Assembly (NCBI RefSeq): GCF_023073355.1
Contig: NZ_JADPJI010000005.1
Location: 1,860,001-1,924,000, forward strand
Reading direction: 5' to 3'
Length of the DNA stretch: 64,000 nucleotides
Source: Bradyrhizobium sp. 199
GTDB taxonomy: Bacteria > Pseudomonadota > Alphaproteobacteria > Rhizobiales > Xanthobacteraceae
In this document: one piece after another, positions 51,024 to 59,342 of the stretch
Layout of the letters: each line of letters starts with the position of its first letter
Position numbering within the stretch: position 1 is the stretch's first letter
Translations under genes and position numbers: made by a program
Notes under the pieces: generated by a model
The model's database searches: none
Told to the model about the DNA's origin: nothing
Seen by the model: only the letters and a program-made list of their open reading frames with translations

Positions 51024-51983
51024 TCAGCCCTGCTTCGCAGCGGCCAATGCATCCTTGGCGGCGGCAATATCGTTGGGACCGCCGACGGCGACGCCGACGG
51101 CACCGTCCGCAATGCGCTTGACCAGACCCGTCAGCACTTTGCCGGCGCCGATCTCGAAGAACCGGGTAACGCCCTGCCCTGCCATATAGGCAACCGACTC
51201 GCGCCAGCGCACGGTGCCGGTGACCTGCTCGACCAGGCGGCGCCGGATCTCGTCGGGATCGGTGATGGCGCTCGCCAGCACGTTCGACACCAGCGGCGCG
51301 GCCGGCGCCTTGATCGTGACCTTCGCGAGCGCGTCCGCCATGGCATCCGCCGCCGGCTGCATCAGCTTGCAATGGAACGGGGCGGATACCGGCAGCAGCA
51401 TCGCGCGCTTGGCGCCCTTGGACTTGGCGATTTCGACGGCGCGATCGACCGCGGCCTTGTCGCCCGAGACGACCACCTGTCCGCCGCCATTGTCGTTGGC
51501 GGCCTGGCAGACTTGCCCCTGCGCTGCCTCCTTGGCGACCTGCATGGCAGCCTCGTAGTCGAGACCAAGCAGCGCGGCCATCGCGCCGGCGCCGACCGGG
51601 ACCGCCTTTTGCATTGCGAGACCGCGGGTGCGAAGCAGACGGGCCGTATCTGAAATCGTCAGGCTGCCAGCCGCAGCCAGCGCCGAATATTCACCGAGCG
51701 AGTGGCCCGCGACGAAGGCCGCATCTCGTCCCACGGAAAAACCGGCCTCAGCCTCCAGCACGCGCAGGGTGGCGACGGACACCGCCATGAGTGCCGGCTG
51801 AGCGTTTTGGGTGAGCTGGAGGGTTTCGGCCGGACCATCCCAGATGATGGCCGTCAGCTTCTCGGACAGCGCAGCATCGACCTCGTCGAACACGGCGCGC
51901 GCTACCGGAAAAGCGTCGGCCAAGGCCTTGCCCATGCCAACCGCCTGGGATCCCTGCCCCGGAAATGTGAATGCTGCCGTCAT
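51024..51983 (-). CDS. fabD: Malonyl-CoA:ACP transacylase
   Basis: A 319-residue FabD from the ATG MTAAFTFPGQGSQAVGMGKA; an in-frame GTG at 52007 with AGGAGG four bases away is a credible longer start. The active-site serine is in FVAGHSLGEYSALAAAGSLT; the first conserved loop is FPGQGSQ, and the catalytic His/Arg region is LPVSAPFHCKLMQPAADAMA. FabD charges ACP with malonate, the first committed step feeding FabF. It begins the leftward fab block; its leader has a 15-bp tandem repeat (GGGCCGTGGTTCCTT and a one-base variant at 52048-52077). Confidence 0.95.
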   Translation of the reverse strand: MTAAFTFPGQGSQAVGMGKALADAFPVARAVFDEVDAALSEKLTAIIWDGPAETLQLTQNAQPALMAVSVATLRVLEAEAGFSVGRDAAFVAGHSLGEYSALAAAGSLTISDTARLLRTRGLAMQKAVPVGAGAMAALLGLDYEAAMQVAKEAAQGQVCQAANDNGGGQVVVSGDKAAVDRAVEIAKSKGAKRAMLLPVSAPFHCKLMQPAADAMADALAKVTIKAPAAPLVSNVLASAITDPDEIRRRLVEQVTGTVRWRESVAYMAGQGVTRFFEIGAGKVLTGLVKRIADGAVGVAVGGPNDIAAAKDALAAAKQG

Positions 51984-52187
51984 CGGCGCCCCCTGCTTGT
52001 CGGGCACGATCCCTCCTAAGAACCGACAGCCGACGACGCGCGGCCTTGGGCCGTGGTTCCTTGGGCCGGGGTTCCTTGGACCATGTTTCGGGATGATGCT
52101 CCAAAGGGGGCCGTAGACACTGTCCGGGGCCGAACTGTCAAGCCGAGATGGGAACTCTGGCCGGCATTCGACCGGGGATAAGGCCGC

Positions 52188-53213
52188 TCAAAACCCGCCG
52201 GCGGTCTGGTTGGCGTCGACCTCCGAGCCGGCCTGCGCGCGGCGCGCGCTGTTCACCAACTGACCTGGCCGGTCATCGCGGTCGGGCTTCGCCGTCGCCA
52301 ACCGCAGCACCGCTGCATAGCCCGGCTGCACCTCCATGCGGCCGGCATGCCGGCTCGCGCTCAGCAGCCGATGCACCTTCGGCAGATTGTAGCAGGGCAC
52401 ATAAAACAGCAGGTGATGTTCGAGGTGATAGTTCACGTAGTACGGCGCGATGAACAAGCGCTCGAGAAGATTGGCATGCGTGGTGCGGGTGTTGCGCAAG
52501 GGATCGCTGCTGTCGGGGACGACCGCGTGCTCAGCAATGTTACGGATGCGGGTGATGACCATCATCCAGGTCAGGAGCGGCACCAGCCATAGCAGCGGAT
52601 AGGCCCACCACACGCCGGCGGCCGCAAGCGCTGCGAACATCACGGCATTGACGATGCATTGCGGACCGAGCTTGTCCCAGAAATGCGCCAGGCGCTGGCG
52701 CCACGGCCAGCCCTTCGAGCCGAGCGCGTTGAGCAGTTGCGCCTTGCGCTGCTGGTAGCCGGTCTGTCCGGTGATGTCGCGAATGAACTTGCGGCGGTAG
52801 CTCAGCTTCGTGATCGGAAACGGCGCCGACAGCACAAGATCGGGATCATCCTCCTGCTGCGTGCGCGCATGGTGCTGAAGGTGGTAACGCCGATAGCTTC
52901 GCGTCTCCGCAAACAACGGATAGGCACAGAACCACTGACTCAGGGTCAAATTGGTCTTCTCGTCGGCGGACAGGCAGCCATGGGCGCCGTCATGCATCAG
53001 GATCGCCAGGCCCAGCTGGCGCGAGCCGATGATGGCAACGGCGAGGACATAGGTGAGCGGATTGGGCCACCACGCGACCAGAGCGATCGCGGCAATGATC
53101 AGCGTCCAGGCGTGCGCGATCAGCGCAACGCCTTTCCAGGTCACACGCTGACGCACGTCGGCAAGCTGGTCGTCGGTCAGGAAATCGCGGGCACGCATGC
53201 GAAGCGCGGTCAT
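52188..53213 (-). CDS. Membrane fatty acid desaturase
   Basis: A 341-residue membrane di-iron desaturase with all three histidine boxes: HDGAHGCL, HLQHH and HLEHHLLFY, spaced by paired transmembrane helices (TLIIAAIALVAWW near the N-terminus and LLWLVPLLTWMMVI). It introduces a double bond in an acyl chain, probably using a lipid- or CoA-bound substrate and ferredoxin/flavin electrons. It sits three bases after the TetR gene on the same strand, behind a perfect 23-bp palindrome, so transcription is very probably TetR-controlled, as for DesT-regulated desaturases in Pseudomonas. Confidence 0.9.
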   Translation of the reverse strand: MTALRMRARDFLTDDQLADVRQRVTWKGVALIAHAWTLIIAAIALVAWWPNPLTYVLAVAIIGSRQLGLAILMHDGAHGCLSADEKTNLTLSQWFCAYPLFAETRSYRRYHLQHHARTQQEDDPDLVLSAPFPITKLSYRRKFIRDITGQTGYQQRKAQLLNALGSKGWPWRQRLAHFWDKLGPQCIVNAVMFAALAAAGVWWAYPLLWLVPLLTWMMVITRIRNIAEHAVVPDSSDPLRNTRTTHANLLERLFIAPYYVNYHLEHHLLFYVPCYNLPKVHRLLSASRHAGRMEVQPGYAAVLRLATAKPDRDDRPGQLVNSARRAQAGSEVDANQTAGGF

Positions 53214-53216
53214 GGC

Positions 53217-53924
53217 CTAACTCTCCCCATCCGAAGTGGTCGACGTGCCGCGCTCCTCAACGAGGCGCAGGCGCGCGGCATCGCCAGTGGATTTCGCCTG
53301 CTCGCCGAGCACGCGCAGCATCTCGGCGCAGAGCGCCTCGGGCGAACGGCCCATGGCGTAGCCTTCGAGAATGACGCCGATGGCGACGGCCCAGAACCGC
53401 CGCGAGCTTTCGTCGGGCGCGCGCAGCGAGCGCCAGCCGTGCCGCGCCACCTGGCTCGCATAGGCGCGAGCGCCTTCGCCGTGCAGGCGTTCGATCGTGC
53501 GCTCGACGAGCGGTGCAAGATCCTGCCGGCGCCGCGTCAATGTCAGCGCTTCGGCGAAGAAAGCGACTGAATCGCTCGCCGTCACGGTCCGCGCCAGCGC
53601 ATGCGTGTAGTCCCGCGGCGTGCGCGCCTTCAACGCCGCCTGCTCGGTGGCGCGCGCCAGATACAGCAGCTCGCGGCAGGCGCATTCGACGAACAGCGCC
53701 TCCTTGGTGCGGAAATAATAGGTGATCTGGCTCGGGAACGCGTCCGCGGCGGCGGCGATGTCGGTGATCGCCGTGCCAGACAGCCCCCGCTCGCGAAATA
53801 GCGGGCTTGCCGCATCCAGCAGCAGCGAGCGCATCTTGCGGCCGGCCGAGCGCGTGGCTCGCGCGGCGTGCTTGGGGTCGCCTGCGGAGGCCTCCAGCGG
53901 AGCTTGGACCGATTCACCCGTCAT
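53217..53924 (-). CDS. TetR-family regulator of the desaturase
   Basis: Start MTGESVQAPLEASAGDPKHA with GGGAGG upstream; 235 residues. The HTH is GLSGTAITDIAAAADAFPSQ followed by YYFRTKEALFVECACRELLY, the classic TetR recognition region. The long, variable helical C-terminus is the ligand-binding domain. The gene is three bases ahead of the desaturase, and a perfect 11-bp-arm palindrome lies 18 bases upstream of its start. The likely ligand is an acyl-CoA or fatty acid, by analogy to DesT/FadR-type TetR proteins (inference). Confidence 0.88.
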   Translation of the reverse strand: MTGESVQAPLEASAGDPKHAARATRSAGRKMRSLLLDAASPLFRERGLSGTAITDIAAAADAFPSQITYYFRTKEALFVECACRELLYLARATEQAALKARTPRDYTHALARTVTASDSVAFFAEALTLTRRRQDLAPLVERTIERLHGEGARAYASQVARHGWRSLRAPDESSRRFWAVAIGVILEGYAMGRSPEALCAEMLRVLGEQAKSTGDAARLRLVEERGTSTTSDGES

Positions 53925-53941
53925 CAGCACCTCCCGATTAT

Positions 53942-53964
53942 TTGTTTGTATGACATACAAACAA
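53942..53964. promoter_or_regulatory. Perfect 23-bp palindromic operator (TetR-desaturase)
   Basis: Arms TTGTTTGTATG and CATACAAACAA around a single A, 18 bases upstream of the TetR start codon. This is the length and form of a TetR-family site and probably controls both genes. Confidence 0.8.
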
Positions 53965-54254
53965 GTAGGTCAAGCTGGTACGAGAGGATGGGTTCGGCCC
54001 CGTACCGGCACCAGCCGAAAACGCGGCGCTCCAACCTTGCCAAATCAGCCAAAATCCGTATAAGGCGCGCATCCGCAGACCCCGGCCGGGAGCTGAACGG
54101 ACGGTCTCAGCAAATCATTCGTGATCTGGTGTGGCAGGGCCAGTCGGCCCGTCGTCCCGTGTTTCCGCCTTCTGAGCTTAATCCCAGAGTCCTTTCCGAA
54201 GGCCTCTTAAGGGCTTGACGCCGGGCGATGCGCCAACATGAGGAAAGGACCACC

Positions 54255-54761
54255 ATGGCTCTTTATGAGCATGTTTTTCTCGCGCGTCAGGACGCGAGCA
54301 CGCAGCAGGTCGAAGAACTGACTGCGCAGATGACCGGCATCGTCGAGGGTCTCGGCGGCAAGGTCACCAAGACCGAGAATTGGGGCGTGCGCTCCCTCAC
54401 CTACCGCATGAACAAGAACCGCAAGGCGCACTTCGTGCTGCTCAACATCGACGCGCCGTCCGCGGCGATCGCCGAGATCGAGCGCCAGGAGCGTATCAGC
54501 GAAGACGTGATCCGCTATATCAGCGTGCGCGTCGAGGAGCTCGAGGAAGGCCCGTCCGCGATGATGCGCAAGGCCGACCGTGATCGCGAGCGTGACGATC
54601 GTGGCGGCGGCTTCCGCGGCGAGCGTGAAGGCGGCTTCCGTGGCGACCGCGAGGGCGGTTTCCGTGGCGGCGATCGCGACGGCGGTGGCTTCCGCGGTGA
54701 TCGCGGGCCGCGCCGTCCGCGCGAAGAAGCTGCTGAAACCACCACGACGGATGGGGAGTAA
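54255..54761 (+). CDS. rpsF: 30S ribosomal protein S6 with Arg-Gly-rich tail
   Basis: A 168-residue S6 starting [15 protein letters not shown]. The usual globular part (about 100 residues: [40 protein letters not shown]) is followed by about 55 residues of GGFRG(D/E)R repeats and an acidic end ([12 protein letters not shown]). S6 binds the central domain of 16S rRNA next to S18, whose gene is next. E. coli S6 ends in a short glutamate tail; the RGG-like repeat is a notable extension found, as I recall, in several Rhizobiales. GGAAAGG upstream. Confidence 0.95.
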   Translation: MALYEHVFLARQDASTQQVEELTAQMTGIVEGLGGKVTKTENWGVRSLTYRMNKNRKAHFVLLNIDAPSAAIAEIERQERISEDVIRYISVRVEELEEGPSAMMRKADRDRERDDRGGGFRGEREGGFRGDREGGFRGGDRDGGGFRGDRGPRRPREEAAETTTTDGE

Positions 54762-54766
54762 GAACA

Positions 54767-55006
54767 ATGGCTGAAGCTGGTGCACGCCGCCCGTTTTTCC
54801 GTCGTCGCAAGAGCTGTCCGTTCACGGGCGCCAATGCTCCCAAGATCGACTACAAGGACTCCAAGCTGCTGATGCGTTACGTCTCCGAGCGCGGCAAGAT
54901 CGTGCCGAGCCGCATCACTGCCGTGTCCGCGAAGAAGCAGCGTGAGCTCGCTCGCGCTATCAAGCGCGCGCGGTTCCTGGGCCTCTTGCCCTACGTCATT
55001 CGCTAA
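54767..55006 (+). CDS. rpsR: 30S ribosomal protein S18
   Basis: A 79-residue S18 that pairs with S6 on the 30S platform. The conserved [15 protein letters not shown] start and [20 protein letters not shown] and [20 protein letters not shown] segments are all present. It begins five bases after rpsF with GGGGAGTAAG as ribosome-binding site. Confidence 0.97.
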   Translation: MAEAGARRPFFRRRKSCPFTGANAPKIDYKDSKLLMRYVSERGKIVPSRITAVSAKKQRELARAIKRARFLGLLPYVIR

Positions 55007-55137
55007 GACGACAATTCGGCCGGCGGCCGTTGAGCCGCCGGTCGCCACTTTTCTGAACTCATAAGGCTTCCGGGTCGTCCGGTCGCCGATGGTTGGGGCC
55101 AGATGCCTCTAACCGCTCGAAGGGAGCGGGACAGCTG

Positions 55138-56115
55138 ATGATGGCCTTTGTGCTGATAGCCGTGATCGCCGGCGCTGCGTCGGCCCTGATGTTCGCCTCG
55201 ATCATTTCGGGCGCGCTGATCTCGCTCGTCCTGTTCTATCTCGCACCTCTGCCGCTGATGGTCGCCGCGATCGGCTGGGGGCCGCTATGCGCGAGCGTCG
55301 GCGGCATCGCTGCTGCGATCGGCCTCGGCGCTCTGTTCGGCCTGCCCTATTGCATCGCATTCGCCGTCACCGTCGCGCTGCCGGCCTGGTGGCTCGGCCA
55401 TCTCGTTCTGCTCAGTCGGCCGGCGGAACATGTCACGCCAGACGCCGCCACCGCACCTGCCGCCGCGCCTGACCTCGAGTGGTATCCGGTCGGCCGCATC
55501 CTGCTGTGGCTCGCGGGCTTTGCTACGCTGACCACGATCGCCGCCCTGCTCACACTCGGAACCGACGCCGAGACCATCCTCGGCACGCTGCGGCGCGGCC
55601 TGATGCGTCTCCTCCGGTCCACCGACCCGCAAAGCTCCGGCGAAGCCGGTCACTTCGTCGACGCTCTGGTGCGAATCGCACCCGCCGGCGCCACCATCGT
55701 CGCGATGATGACGCTGACCCTCAACCTTTGGCTCAGCGCCAAGGTCACGGCGACGTCGGGCCGGCTACGGCGCCCGTGGCCGGACATGATGACGGCGGCG
55801 CTGCCGCCGATGACGCTGGTGGCGCTCTGCATCGCGCTGGCCTTCTGCTTCACCGGCGGGCTGCTTGCGATCGTCGCGCAGATCACCGCGGCGGCGCTGA
55901 TGATGGGCTACGCGCTGACCGGCTTTGCCGTGCTGCATACGCTCACGCTGGCGCTGAAAAGCCGCACGTTCTGGCTCGGCTCGACCTACGCCGTCGTGGT
56001 CGTGTTCGGATGGCCGGTGATCGCGATGGTGATCCTCGGCCTTGCGGACGCCATGTTCGGTTTCCGCGAGCGCTTCCTGCGCAGCCGGCAGCCGCCGCCA
56101 CTGCCGACACCTTAA
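55138..56115 (+). CDS. DUF2232-family polytopic membrane protein
   Basis: Start at 55138 (MMAFVLIAVIAGAASALMFA) with GGGAGCGGGAC upstream; 325 residues with about eight transmembrane helices (for example GALISLVLFYLAPLPLMVAA, ATIVAMMTLTLNLWL). This hydrophobic protein between rpsR and rplI is characteristic of alphaproteobacteria (DUF2232); comparable proteins lie near ribosomal S6/S18/L9 genes widely. No biochemical function is known. Confidence 0.82.
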   Translation: MMAFVLIAVIAGAASALMFASIISGALISLVLFYLAPLPLMVAAIGWGPLCASVGGIAAAIGLGALFGLPYCIAFAVTVALPAWWLGHLVLLSRPAEHVTPDAATAPAAAPDLEWYPVGRILLWLAGFATLTTIAALLTLGTDAETILGTLRRGLMRLLRSTDPQSSGEAGHFVDALVRIAPAGATIVAMMTLTLNLWLSAKVTATSGRLRRPWPDMMTAALPPMTLVALCIALAFCFTGGLLAIVAQITAAALMMGYALTGFAVLHTLTLALKSRTFWLGSTYAVVVVFGWPVIAMVILGLADAMFGFRERFLRSRQPPPLPTP

Positions 56116-56163
56116 GTTCAACCCCGAAAACTGAAACTCAGATCACTTCACAGGAGAACGAAT

Positions 56164-56763
56164 ATGGAAGTCATTTTGCTGGAACGCGTCAACAAGCTCG
56201 GCCAGATGGGCGAAGTCGTGAAGGTTCGCGACGGCTATGCCCGCAACTTTCTGCTCAAACGTGGCAAGGCACTGCGCGCCACCGCCGACAACAAGGCCAA
56301 GTACGACGGCATGAAGGCCGAACTCGAGGCTCGCAACCTTCAGAGCAAGGGCGAGGCGTCCAAGGTCGCCGAGAAGATCCAGGGCAAGAACATCATCGTG
56401 ATCCGTCAGGCTTCGGAAGCCGGCCAGCTGTTCGGCTCGGTCAACGTGCGTGACATCGTGGTCGCGTTCGAAGCTGACGGCATTTCGCTGGCCCGCCCGC
56501 AGGTCCAGCTCGACGCGCCCATCAAGACCATCGGCAGGCGTTCCATCACTGTTGCCATCCACCCCGAGGTTGAAGTCGAGATCACCGTGACGGTCGCGCG
56601 CAGCCAGGACGAGGCCGAGCGCATCAACCGCGGCGAGGACATCTCGACCCGCAACGACGACCGCGACGCGGCCGCCGAGGCGATCGCCGCCGCCGGCGAG
56701 TTCTTCGATCCGGAAGCCGAGCGCGACGAGGCCGAGCCGGCGCCCGCTGAGGAAGAGAAGTAA
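56164..56763 (+). CDS. rplI: 50S ribosomal protein L9
   Basis: A 199-residue L9. The N-terminal signature [20 protein letters not shown] followed by [20 protein letters not shown] binds 23S rRNA; the long connecting helix and C-terminal domain follow. At 199 residues it is about 50 longer than E. coli L9; the extra part is an acidic tail ([20 protein letters not shown]), common in alphaproteobacteria. AGGAG lies just upstream. Confidence 0.96.
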   Translation: MEVILLERVNKLGQMGEVVKVRDGYARNFLLKRGKALRATADNKAKYDGMKAELEARNLQSKGEASKVAEKIQGKNIIVIRQASEAGQLFGSVNVRDIVVAFEADGISLARPQVQLDAPIKTIGRRSITVAIHPEVEVEITVTVARSQDEAERINRGEDISTRNDDRDAAAEAIAAAGEFFDPEAERDEAEPAPAEEEK

Positions 56764-56774
56764 GTACGTCAGCT

Positions 56775-56878
56775 CGTCATTCCGGGATGGTCCGAAGGAC
56801 CATACCCAGAATCTCGAGAGTCTCCGGTGCGCAATTGCGCACCGGAGGTTCGATGCTTCGCATCGCCCCGGAATGACG
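56775..56878. repeat. Cloverleaf-like 104-bp palindromic repeat
   Basis: Outer arms CGTCATTCCGGG and CCCGGAATGACG (12 bp each, perfect) enclose three perfect hairpins: ATGGTCC-GAA-GGACCAT (56787-56803), a 26-base perfect palindrome with arms CTCCGGTGCGCAA/TTGCGCACCGGAG (56822-56847), and CGATGC-TTC-GCATCG (56851-56865). It lies between rplI and the convergent thioesterase and could end both transcripts. I know this repeat type from Bradyrhizobium/Rhodopseudomonas spacers. Confidence 0.75.
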
Positions 56879-56898
56879 GAGCAAAGAGCCCGGCTGCC

Positions 56899-57366
56899 TC
56901 AGGCGGCCGGGCTTCTCGTTTTGGAGGCGCCGTCATCGCTCAACATCGCGATCGAGGCCAACGCCGTTGCCGTGTGCTTTTCGACACCGTCGCTGACGCA
57001 GAACACGTCGGCCGCAACCACCGACACCTGACGGCCTGGCTTGATCACCCTCGCACGGCAGATCAGTTTCTCGCCGACTGCGGGCGCCAACAGATTGAGC
57101 TTGTATTCCGCCGTCAGCGCCGCCTGACCGCGCGAGGTGGCCGCTGCGATCGTCGTGGCGTTATCGACCAGGAAGGCGGTGACGCCGCCGTGGAAGAAGC
57201 CGTGCTGCTGCAGCAGCTCCGGCCGACGATCCACAGCAATCGTGCAGGTCCCGCGCGACAATTCCGAGAGCTCGGCGCCGACCAGGTTCATAAAGCCTTG
57301 ACGGCCGACATTGGCGTGGATGCGCTCGGCAACGGCTGCGAATTCGGGATCAGCTTCGGCGCGCAT
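56899..57366 (-). CDS. PaaI-type hotdog-fold thioesterase
   Basis: Start MRAEADPEFAAVAERIHANV with AGGAGA upstream (an ATG 15 bases earlier overlaps the TetR stop); 155 residues. The hotdog core is AELSELSRGTCTIAVDRRPE, then LLQQHGFFHGGVTAFLVDNA with the HGG loop and following acid, and AEYKLNLLAPAVGEKLICRA. Such enzymes hydrolyse acyl-CoAs. It is the downstream partner of the TetR gene, nearly overlapping it; presumably induced by that regulator's ligand. Confidence 0.88.
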   Translation of the reverse strand: MRAEADPEFAAVAERIHANVGRQGFMNLVGAELSELSRGTCTIAVDRRPELLQQHGFFHGGVTAFLVDNATTIAAATSRGQAALTAEYKLNLLAPAVGEKLICRARVIKPGRQVSVVAADVFCVSDGVEKHTATALASIAMLSDDGASKTRSPAA

Positions 57367-57377
57367 GCAGTCTCTCC

Positions 57378-57974
57378 TCATTGCTTGTTGATGCGATCGA
57401 GCGGCCGGAGCGCACGGATGGCGCAGGCGATCAGCGTGTCGGCCTCGCTACGCGGATCAGTGCGGTCGCGTCCCGACAGGAACGCGCGGCAGAAAATCTG
57501 AGCCGGACCGATCAGCTGGCTGATGAACATCACCGGTTTCATCGCCAAGAGTTCGCCGCCCGCAACCAGTGGCGCCCGCCAGCGCTCGATACCCTCCGCG
57601 AGGCGCGCATTCTGTGCGCGCTGGGCGTCGCGCAAATCCTCGCCCCACTCGCTCCGGGAAATCTCGAAGAGGTAGCGCGCCTCACGACGGCTGGTGACGA
57701 CCCAGTCGAGATGTGCCCGGATCAGCCGACCGATGCCCTGCTCCGCATCGGGCACCGGATCGAGCGCAGCGAGCACCGCGGCGTGATAGTGCTGCAAGAC
57801 TTCCAGGAACAGCGCACCAGCAAGCTCCTTCTTGGAACCGAAGGCATGAAAGAAACTGCCATTGGAGGCGCGTGCCCGGGTGCGGATTGCAGCGACCGTC
57901 GCTGCCTCGAATCCGACGCGGTCGAACACGATCAGCCCGGCTGCCAACAGTTCGTCTCGCATGCTCGCCGTCAT
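57378..57974 (-). CDS. TetR-family regulator (with thioesterase)
   Basis: A 198-residue TetR starting MTASMRDELLAAGLIVFDRV with AGGAGG upstream. HTH: GFEAATVAAIRTRARASNGS followed by FFHAFGSKKELAGALFLEVL. The C-terminal domain is typical of acyl-CoA or fatty-acid-responsive TetR regulators, but the ligand is unknown. It forms a two-gene operon with the thioesterase; the intergenic stretch is 11 bases. A 26-bp dyad lies just upstream of its start. Confidence 0.88.
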   Translation of the reverse strand: MTASMRDELLAAGLIVFDRVGFEAATVAAIRTRARASNGSFFHAFGSKKELAGALFLEVLQHYHAAVLAALDPVPDAEQGIGRLIRAHLDWVVTSRREARYLFEISRSEWGEDLRDAQRAQNARLAEGIERWRAPLVAGGELLAMKPVMFISQLIGPAQIFCRAFLSGRDRTDPRSEADTLIACAIRALRPLDRINKQ

Positions 57975-57985
57975 CGACGCCTCCT

Positions 57986-58011
57986 AGAGTATAACTCTAG
58001 AGCAATACTCT
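57986..58011. promoter_or_regulatory. 26-bp dyad operator of the TetR-thioesterase operon
   Basis: Arms AGAGTAT and ATACTCT flank a central CTCTAGAG on the minus strand, all sharing one symmetry centre, with two mismatched pairs. It starts 12 bases upstream of the TetR start codon and overlaps its leader, as expected for autorepression. Confidence 0.7.
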
Positions 58012-58082
58012 ACTCTCGGTCAACACAACGCGGAGGCCGCGATGAACGCGGCCCCCGCCTGTTGAATTAAAAAGTAGCTGGC

Positions 58083-59087
58083 TTAACGCGAGATCGGCGG
58101 TGCCGGCGGACCGGCCGACTCGGCTGGGGCGGCGGGCGGAGCCGCAGCAGTCGCGGGCGGTGCCGGCTCCTGCGGCTTGGCCGCCGGTTCGGAGCTGGCC
58201 GCAGGCGCGGCCGCCTTGGGAGCAGCCTCTTCTGCGGGCTTGGGTGCGGCCGGCTCTGCAGGCTTCGCGGCGGCTGGGGCCGCCGGTGTGACCGGCGGGA
58301 CCGGATCAGGCCGCAGGGCCGGAGCTTCACTGCCGCGGGGCTCGACCTTGGCGCTGTCCGGCCTGGTCTCAGCGGGCTTCTCCGATGCTTTGCTGATGTC
58401 GGGCTTGGCCTCATCGCGGCCGGACTCGACCTTGGCCGCGTCGGGCTTGGAATCGGGCTTGGGCTCGCTCTTCTTTTCTTCAGAGGCTGGCGCGGCCGTA
58501 TCGACCTTCGGCGCCTCCTCAGGCCCGGGCTTGCCGCGGCGCTTGCCTTTGCGTCCCTCGGGCGACGCCTGTCCTTCGGGCTTCACACCGTCCTTCGCTC
58601 CGTCCTCGGCCGGCCGCGCCGCACGCTTTTGGCGGGCGCCCTCGGCCGCGGGAGCAGCCTCGCCGTCCGGCTTGGCGGCGTCCTGGGCGCGCGGGCGGCG
58701 TCCCTGATGCTCGCCCGCCTGCCCCGGAGCGGTGTTGGCTTCCTTCTCCCTGGCGCCGTCCTTCTTGTCCTTGCCGTCCTTCGCCTGGTAGCGGGTGTCG
58801 GTGGCGCCGTTGGAGACGAGATAGGAGGCGAGAATACCCGCCATGTCCGAGCTCGTGGTGTAGTGCTGGCGCAGGAAGCCTGGCAGCGAACCCGGCGCGA
58901 CGGACTTCAGAAGTCCGCGCGGGCTCTTGTGGCAGGCATTGCAGGTCTGCGCGAAAAGCTGAGACGGGGTCTTGCCGGCCTCGAGGTTGGTCGCCTGCGC
59001 AAAAACGGTATCGGCCGCGCCGAAGCCGATCAGAAGCAATACCGTCGCGAGGCTGAGCGCTCGGCTCGACATTCCCGTCATCTCCAT
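58083..59087 (-). CDS. Exported mono-heme c-type-like protein with low-complexity tail
   Basis: A 334-residue protein: signal peptide (ALSLATVLLLIGFGAADTVF, then AQ), then one heme-binding motif CNACH (residues 49-53) in QLFAQTCNACHKSPRGLLKS, a short cytochrome-like region to about residue 115 (SDMAGILASYLVSNGATDTR), and a tail of about 220 residues rich in Ala, Pro, Glu and Lys with no predicted structure. A clear distal Met ligand is not evident, though SDM is a candidate. Unusual as a cytochrome; no partner genes nearby. An ATG at 59072 is an alternative start. Confidence 0.7.
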   Translation of the reverse strand: MEMTGMSSRALSLATVLLLIGFGAADTVFAQATNLEAGKTPSQLFAQTCNACHKSPRGLLKSVAPGSLPGFLRQHYTTSSDMAGILASYLVSNGATDTRYQAKDGKDKKDGAREKEANTAPGQAGEHQGRRPRAQDAAKPDGEAAPAAEGARQKRAARPAEDGAKDGVKPEGQASPEGRKGKRRGKPGPEEAPKVDTAAPASEEKKSEPKPDSKPDAAKVESGRDEAKPDISKASEKPAETRPDSAKVEPRGSEAPALRPDPVPPVTPAAPAAAKPAEPAAPKPAEEAAPKAAAPAASSEPAAKPQEPAPPATAAAPPAAPAESAGPPAPPISR

Positions 59088-59342
59088 TGAATTCCGAGGG
59101 GTGCAGCCGGCCTCCGGCGCGGCGGCGGGTCACCTTTTATCCGATTGAGCCACGAATGGAAGCAGCCTCAAGGCGTAAGGATGTGATTAAGCGCTTTTGG
59201 AATATCGGCTTTGAACTCAGCGCAATAGCACCGCGCCCCTCCCTACCCAGATTGGATGCAAACGCATAGGAACCGCTGCGGCGCCTGGACGTCGGATCTG
59301 AAGGCCGGGTTAGTCGCATCTTTCGGGTTCGCTCGAGAGGCA

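Noticed and set aside
56775..56878. tRNA-like gene
   Set aside because: The cloverleaf shape lacks the GTTC T-loop and A/B-box consensus, and all arms are perfect palindromes as in repeats.
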